NCBI GenBank assembly: GCA_029448655.1
Contig: JACCLO010000003.1
Coordinates: forward strand, 1,302,001-1,366,000
DNA length: 64,000 bases
Direction of reading: 5' to 3'
From: Wolfiporia cocos
Taxonomy: Eukaryota > Basidiomycota > Agaricomycetes > Polyporales > Phaeolaceae
Shown piece after piece: positions 57,995-64,000 of this stretch. Each line of letters starts with the position of its first letter. The first letter of the stretch is position 1. Both the position numbers and the translations under genes were made by a program. The notes under the pieces are model-generated. The model was not told the DNA's origin. It was given only the letters and a program-made list of their open reading frames with translations, and made no database searches.

Positions 57995-59146
57995 CTATCT
58001 GATCATGCCAGAGCGCTGCAGACGTGAGAACAAGCCTCCCTTGGGTACATGGCCCCCATACGACTTGCTTTGTGTCCACGCAGCCAGAGTACCCTTGCCA
58101 ACCCCCTTGTTCCCGAAACCGAAGAGTCGGAGAATGGACTTGAAGAGTAGTTTCTCTGCGGTGAATGCAACTATCGCAGTGACGACTACCTTGGCGAGAA
58201 ATGGATGCTGCTCGCCAAGGTCGCCTGCATTGATGATCACACAATGTTCAGTTATCGAGAATCGCGTGTCACTCATCAAAGAACAATTTGACGCACCGAT
58301 CGTAACGACAAGGAATTCGATCTGTAGACGGATCTTCTCCAAAATCTCTCTCGTTGCTTTCGCCTCCATGCCGTGTTCCACACAGAAGCCCATCACCACG
58401 TTCATAACTCTATCGAGGAATTTGCCCACCCTCTCCTTCCTTTCATCATGGCCTTGAGCCCGATCAGGAGGAGGGAATTCGGCCTTGAATTGTTTGATGA
58501 GATTTTCAAGCAAATCCTCAAGAGCTGTGGCAACTTCCTCTGGGTTCTCGTTGGAACGCTCCGCCGCGGACTTGAGACCCTCCTTCATGACTACTGCAAA
58601 GGAGCTGATTGACACCACTGTATCTTCAATTTGGCGCAGCTCCTCATCTACCCCCGGGATGTTCCTGCGTGCCTGGTCAATGATAGTCTGAGCACGTTGC
58701 AGCGTGTCATCCCCGAACTCAGTGACGTGGTCCCAAATGTTGTCAGTATGAGCACCGAACTGCTCGGCGACTTCAGGAGCGGCCCTTCCGGCTCCGTCTA
58801 CCAAGATCTGTAGATGTTGTTGCGCACGATCCACGAAATCTGTGGCCTGGTTCCACGCGTCCTTAGGATTGAGATTGAGATTGTTTTGATCGATGATATC
58901 CGCTGGGTCAGTACCATAAGCAGCGCCTTAACAACGTCGATGTGGCGCAGAAAACCACATACATGTGAAATCGCTGATAGTGGTCCATTGCTGGCCAGCA
59001 AAGTCCTGCGCTTGTTTGAGGAGTCTTGGCGCGAGACTCTCTACATCTACGCCGCGTATTGGTAGCGGAAGGCGGCTGAAGTCAAGACCTGCTACCTCGA
59101 TACACGCAGCAATACCAATGAGGCCTGCTACGGCGACTGTCCGCAT
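57995..59146 (-). CDS. Secreted/membrane helical protein with C-terminal IFI6/IFI27-like domain
   Basis: Three minus-strand exons, 59146-58963, 58902-58297 and 58224-57995, with introns of 60 and 72 nt, give 339 residues. The start ATG at 59146 opens a likely signal peptide (MRTVAVAGLIGIAACIEVAG). The middle is long and helical, rich in Glu/Gln/Ala (DFVDRAQQHLQ, TLQRAQTIIDQARRNIPG, ATALEDLLENLIKQF). The C-terminus has a hydrophobic helix (KVVVTAIVAFTAEKLL), then FGFGNKGVGKGTLAAW and YGGHVPKGGLFSRLQRSGM. That matches the 'AAxWQS..YGG.V..GSLFA.LQS.GM' pattern of the Ifi-6-16 family known from animal interferon-induced proteins and found in fungi. The role in fungi is not established; in animals the family sits in ER or mitochondrial membranes. 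Splicing is supported by in-phase joins. Confidence 0.75.
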
Positions 59147-59899
59147 CGATGTCAACGAATATGATAACGATTTATGTGAGCTGATGAGTGTTGAAGCTTT
59201 GAAGCTACAGTCTGGACTTCGCGTTGTATCAACGTGGGCTTCGTCTTCATGGGCGTTTATGTAACGCTAAAAGGCAGTTGCGATTTCTCGAGAGAACCTT
59301 CTGAATCCGCAAGCGCGCAGGAATATAAGTCCGTCTTCGATCCTCAGATTCAGCCTCTTGCTGAATGGAAGCACAAGGACACTTCCAGGATACAGAAGGC
59401 AGCTCTTGAGAAATTGTGCTGTTCAGCAAGCATACAGCATTCTCACTATTAGCTGAAACCTGCAGGCGAGCGTTGAAGCTTGACAACAGAACGACCTCTC
59501 TTTGTCTGATCAGCTATGCATACACGAATGATAGAAAGCGCATCGTGAATCGATGCGCCTCACTTGGGCCCATCCTCTCGGTCTCCTAGGTCCCATCCGC
59601 CTAGGTCCCATCCGCAAGTGTAAGCAATACCTCGCTCTTTCCCAGAAAATAATATCCACTTGCTAATTTATAGCTATTCGGAGCGGCTGACTTACATAAT
59701 ACGCAAGAGGTGTTTCGCTAACGATAATTATCGCTGTGTCGCCAATTTTTTGAGCTCCACAGCCAGATGTTTGAAGTGGAGTGGGTGGAGCGTAGTGCTT
59801 GATCTTTGCGATGCATACCGTTACCCCGCATCGGATGTACGAAAACATACGCCAAAAGCATAGCCAACAGCGATGGCGACAGATGCTGCTTATAAAGTA
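59147..59899. other. Intergenic
   Basis: No gene seen. Contains a short tandem CTAGGTCCCATCCGC twice near 59588-59620. Confidence 0.4.
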
Positions 59900-60444
59900 A
59901 GGTAGGGGACGCTAGGAACGGGCACCTTTACATAATCTGATCACGTGTTATTTCCCACGGTCAAATCCTGAGGATTCTCCGTTGCCGTATGGTAATGTAT
60001 TTCCGGAAGACATAGGGTAGGTGTAGCATGGTTCAAATACAGTTTCTGTAACTGCAATAATGCAGTTTAAAGCTAATCGAAAGGTGCTATTGCTGTCTGC
60101 GTATGTCACTGAAGTTTACCAGGATGTTTAGACTTGCCTGATTTGTACCATCACGTGATATAGCCCTAGGCTAGGTGTGGCCAAATCCCAGTGCTTGCGG
60201 AATCAAAAATGCTCCAGGAGCCTCAAAATGTGCAGAAAAAGTCAGAACTAAAAATTTCACTTTTTTGGAAATTGCTTGGTCAATTCTCAACATCTCAAGA
60301 TTTCGCTCAATAGGATTGAAAGAGGACGTCCTTTCCCATCATTCCTATCCACAAAACGTTGCCCGTGGTCAATGTTATTAGGGTGGTTGGTATCGGTAGC
60401 GCCTTGATTATGTAAGGGGTGCCCGTTCCTGGCGTCCTCTACCT
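59900..60444. mobile_element. 545-bp MITE related to the Tc1/mariner-type element
   Basis: Begins AGGTAGGGGACGCTAGGAAC and ends in the inverted form with a few changes (GTTCCTGGCGTCCTCTACCT). TA duplicated at 59898-59899 and 60445-60446. An internal stretch near 60290-60330 (ATCTCAAG ... TCAATAGGATTGAAAG) resembles the subterminal region of the autonomous element near 22480-22530. No coding capacity. Confidence 0.88.
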
Positions 60445-60693
60445 TAGCATGTTGCCATGCATTTTGCCTAGATTAACTCTCTGGGGTATTTAAGTGATAA
60501 TTATCGTTAGCGAAACACCTCTATTGTCCGTTTGGTTTTCCTTTTCGGGTTATTTCCTTACGTATACTGTTGTCCTATGTCCATGTTATATATGGCTTCC
60601 CACACGTTCATATTCCAGGGTTTATATCTAGCTGGCAGTTGTTGAGCGAACGAATAGGTGATTGCGACAGGAGTTGGACCAGGACCTAATCGA

Positions 60694-60762
60694 ACGCGCT
60701 CCGTCACGCGATAGTCACGTGTGACTAATCGTGTATGTCACAGGCTTCGGTAACGCGACGCG
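60694..60762 (+). promoter_or_regulatory. Four MCB-core (ACGCG) motifs and a palindrome before the methyltransferase gene
   Basis: ACGCG at 60694-60698, 60706-60710, 60753-60757 and 60758-60762, all within 120 bp of the chosen start. AGTCAC-GT-GTGACT at 60713-60726 is a perfect inverted repeat containing CACGTG. ACGCG is the core site of the fungal G1/S factor MBF; binding here is inferred. Confidence 0.4.
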
Positions 60763-60809
60763 CTTGCGCTTGCGCATTTGTCATCCGTCTTTCACTCCAC
60801 TCTACTACA

Positions 60810-63800
60810 ATGGCGAAGGGCTCAAAAACTACTGCTGCATCATCTTCGAAGGGGCAAAAGGCCATCACGTCGTTTTTCAAGGGCTCGAGGCCTCCTCCAG
60901 CAGAGGACCCAGCAGAGGATTCAGAGTCTGCTATGGATCCGGAGCCACTGGACGACGAGTCGCCCGCCTCCGACGTTGAGATGTCTGCGGTAGCTACAAC
61001 ATCCAAGAACACGGCCCCTGACGCCTTCGACCTCCCGCCAATACACAACATCCCCGCCATCTTCTCTGATCTGGTCAGTCGCGTCCCCGAGATCAAGTCC
61101 GTCGCGCAACATCTCGAAGGGCGCAAAATGCGCGTAGCCACAATGTGTTCTGGGACCGAGTCGCCGCTGCTCGCTCTTGATCTTATCCGAAGATCAATAC
61201 TGGACCACTACAAGATAAACCTCGTTTTCGAGCACGTCTTCTCGTGCGAAATCGAGCCGTTTAAGCAGGCGTACATTGAGCGAAACTTCCAGCCACCGCT
61301 GTTGTTCCGCGATGTCTGCGAGCTGGGAGACACACACGCGTGAGTTCACTGCTGAGAAGTATTGTACATGATTTAACTAGATGACTGCGACTAGAACCAC
61401 TGCCTACGGTTCGCTAGCACTAGTGCCCGGCGACGTAGACATCCTTATTGCAGGGACGTCATGCGTCGACTACTCAAATCTCAACAACGAGAAGCAAGAT
61501 ATCGACGACAATGGCGAGTCTGGGCGGACGTTCCGAGGTATGATGTCGTGGGTCAAGAACCATCAACCACCTCTCGTTATCCTCGAGAACGTATGTTCGG
61601 CACCGTGGAAACGCGTCGTCGGATACTTTCAGAAGGAGGGTTACAGCGCCACTTTTCTGAGAGTGGACACCAAGCAGTTCTATATTCCGCACACTCGCAC
61701 GCGGGTGTACCTTCTCGCCGTTAACCAGAAACGCTCAGACATCCCGGATAAGTGGCTGGATTGGATCAACAAGCTCAAGCGGCCCGCGTCTTCGACACTT
61801 GACGCGTTTTTACTGCCCTCAGACGATCCTCGAATTCATCAAGCGAGGGAGAAGCTCGTTTCGGAGAGTTATAATGCAGTGGTCCGTCGTACTGGTCGTA
61901 CGGACTGGGGTCGTTGCGAGTCTCGTCACCAGCGTGCTAGGCTGGAAGAGGAGTTGGGTCTTAAGCGACCACTCACCAGTTGGGATGAAGGTGGGTACCT
62001 GTTGAGTTGTGCTCTTGATTTGCCGACTCATCTGGCTACCAGGCGGTTTCTGCAAGATGCCTGACTTTGCGTGGAACGACTGGGGTGTCGGACAGGTCGA
62101 GCGCGTCTGGGATTTGATGGACATCAGTCTCCTTCGCTCTGCGAAGAAGGGTGTTGATCCATCTTACAAGACGTACGTGATTTCCTGCGCCTTTATGTGC
62201 CGTTTCTTAGCTCGCTGGTCGATTTCAGTCAAGTGTGGAATCTGTCGCAGAACGTCGACCGTACAATCGGGTCAAACAAGGTTGGTATTTGCCCATGTCT
62301 TACTCCCTCCATGATCCCGTACATCACGAACCGCGGCGGGCCTATGGTCGGCATCGAGGCGCTTTCCATGCAAGGCCTGCCTGTCGACGAACTTCTCCTC
62401 ACCCGTGAGACCGAAGACCAGCTTGCCGATCTCGCTGGCAACGCCATGTCCACGACGGTCGTTGGCGCATGCATCCTCGCTGCTCTGGTCGTCGGAAAGA
62501 AGCTGTTGAAGGAGGGCAGCGATCGGACCTCGTACGAGTCCCGGAACGACATGGACGTGGACGACGCCAGTGTCCACGACGACACGATGGACGTTGACCA
62601 AGTCCAGGACGACACAGCCTCTATCGAAGATCACGTCTCCGGCGAGGGGCAGCTCATCGAGAGGCCGCTCGACCTCACGTCGACCTCGCCAGTGCCCCTC
62701 AACCGCCTCCTCGCCAACGCCGAGAAGAGCGCGCGCCTGTGTGAGTGCGAGGGGAGAAAGGACATCACGGACCGCGTTATCAACCGCTGTCTCGACTGCG
62801 GTTCCTCGTCCTGCGTGAAATGCGGTGGCCGCCCGGAACACAACTTCGAGCCCGTCGATGTCATGGCGAATCCGCGTCTCCCTCCTCTAACGTTTGCTAG
62901 GGAGCTGAAGTCGACATTGCCCATGTCCCTGTCCCTCTCGAATGTCTCTCAACAGCATCTTGACGGACTGAAGGCGGCGTCAGGTGTCGACATTCCCGCG
63001 AAGCGTTGGTCAGCATGGTGTGCTGCCGTGCTGCGCGCCGCACAGCAGGAGCTCCGCTTCGTCGAGCCGAAACGCCAGGAGATCTGGGTCGCGACTTACC
63101 AATCGCCCGTGGCGTACCTGGAGCTGCAGCTCAACCCGCAGCAACCCGAATGGCGTCTGTTCGCCAAGCCCAAGGAGAGCGAGCCCGCCAACTCGGAGAC
63201 GCGCAAGCTGCTGGAGTCGCCGGTTGGGCGATTTGTCTGCAAGGACGGCCTGTTCAGTGGGCGATGGGAGTTCGCACTTCCGCACACTACCGAAGTGCGC
63301 ATCACTATCACGGGCAGTGAACTCGTACCTGCCTGGGAGCAGAAGCTGGGTTTGCAGGGGCAGGAGTTCCGTGACAAGATGGTGAACTCAAAGCTTCAAA
63401 TCAGCGTGCCTGCGTCCGACTTGAAGCATTTCGACCGCGATATTTCGGGAGTGTACACGCTCTTGGACAGGTGTGGTACGGCGAATTCCGCGCTGCATAG
63501 GAAGGCTGCGAGTGACAAAGATGGAAAATTGCCTCCGCTCTTCCTCCTGCTCGATCCAACTCGATGCGGAGATCCGAAAGACGACTGTTTCGTCATCTCG
63601 ATCAGTAAGATACGGTACGAGTACGGCGAGACGCGTCCAATCATCTGCCAGCTGGGGCCGAAGTGGCGGCAGTCCGATGCGGAGGAACCTCAGAGCGTGC
63701 GATGCAGCATCCCGTACAAGTGGATGGAGTCTGCCGTGGTGCGCTTAACGGTCAGTGTTGTCGCGTCTCGAGTTCGCGATAGTAGCTAATAATGTCTTCT

Positions 63801-64000
63801 AAACAGCCGGCAACTGGCTACGAAGCGCATTATGCCGTCCCTGGAGAGCACCTGGAGATCAGTGTCTCGAACGATGCATGCTCAAGTGCAAGCGCTCTGC
63901 TTGTCTGTCGTGTTCCCCTTCTGCAGCAAGCAGGTTCGGAATGGCCCCGTGGCGCATGGAAGGAGGTCGACAAAGTGCATGAGCGTGTCACATACAAAGC
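60810..64000 (+). CDS. DNMT5-like DNA (cytosine-5) methyltransferase, 5' part
   Basis: Exons 60810-61339, 61395-61990, 62043-62172, 62229-63750 and 63807 to beyond the window, all joined in phase, give about 990 residues so far. The N-terminus carries a PCNA-interacting (PIP) box, QKAITSFF, at residues 16-23. Methyltransferase motifs: SAM-binding TMCSGTESPLLAL near residue 112; motif IV GTSCVDYSNLN with the catalytic Cys near residue 200 (TSC in place of the usual PCQ); VILENV (motif VI); HTRTRVYLLAV (motif VIII); and DLAGNAMSTTVVG (GN of motif IX/X). An acidic linker leads to a Cys cluster (CECEGR...CLDCGSSSCVKCGG, about 590-620) and a long region typical of DNMT5-type proteins, in which a SNF2 ATPase follows downstream; that part is outside the window. 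An in-frame ATG at 60735 would add 25 residues; I prefer 60810 because the PIP box is then close to the N-terminus and the ACGCG sites stay upstream. Confidence 0.85.

Noticed and set aside
60735..60809. N-terminal extension of the methyltransferase from the upstream ATG
   Set aside because: In frame but low-complexity, Arg/Cys-rich, and it would place two of the ACGCG promoter motifs inside coding sequence; kept only as an alternative start.

Overview
The window is nuclear DNA of a filamentous basidiomycete, most likely an Agaricomycete close to the Polyporales. The evidence is short introns of about 50-75 nt with GT..AG ends, two fungal-specific FunK1 protein kinases, a fungal dynamin relic, a DNMT5-type DNA methyltransferase and a Tad-like LINE with an RNase H domain. 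Taxonomy below class level is a guess.

Layout. 1-6411: a broken FunK1 kinase, a relic of a dynamin GTPase and a spliced JmjC gene. 6825-7621: two head-to-tail Helitron-like units. 7860-10456: a multicopy spliced gene of unknown function (copy A). 10466-12554: a nuclear-looking, extremely acidic protein. 14773-16660: a WD40 protein with a possible C-terminal membrane anchor. 17300-18240: copy C of the multicopy family. 19342-40181: a 20.8-kb tandem array of 22 Helitron-like units, all on the minus strand, carrying a nested Tc1/mariner-type transposon (19462-22655) and a nested LTR element without coding capacity (34557-36321). 40305-43241: an intact FunK1 gene. 43600-53330: copy B of the multicopy family, split by a 7.8-kb insertion that itself holds a complete 6.1-kb LINE. 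53435-57026: a second Helitron-like array of five units. 57995-59146: a secreted or membrane protein ending in an IFI6/IFI27-like domain. 59900-60444: a 545-bp MITE with the same ends as the Tc1/mariner-type element. 60810 to the end: the first ~990 residues of a DNMT5-like cytosine methyltransferase with an N-terminal PCNA-binding motif.

Main result. The 'repetitive' half of the window, which gives dozens of long but spurious ORFs, resolves into Helitron-type ends. Each unit has 5' TC, and a 3' hairpin GTGGC-GAA-GCCAC followed 11 nt later by CTAG. Units are joined so that CTAG of one directly precedes TC of the next, and all three arrays sit between a host A and a host T. Long units carry a 21-22-bp GC-rich minisatellite; short units lack it. 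No Rep/helicase gene is present, so the units are non-autonomous. Empty sites reconstructed from sister units fix the exact insertion points of the Tc1-type element (TA duplication) and the LTR element (GTGGG duplication). The genes do not form a pathway; the only functional theme is chromatin and DNA modification (JmjC protein, DNA methyltransferase) beside a dense transposon cluster. All splice models come from reading GT/AG sites and frame by eye.
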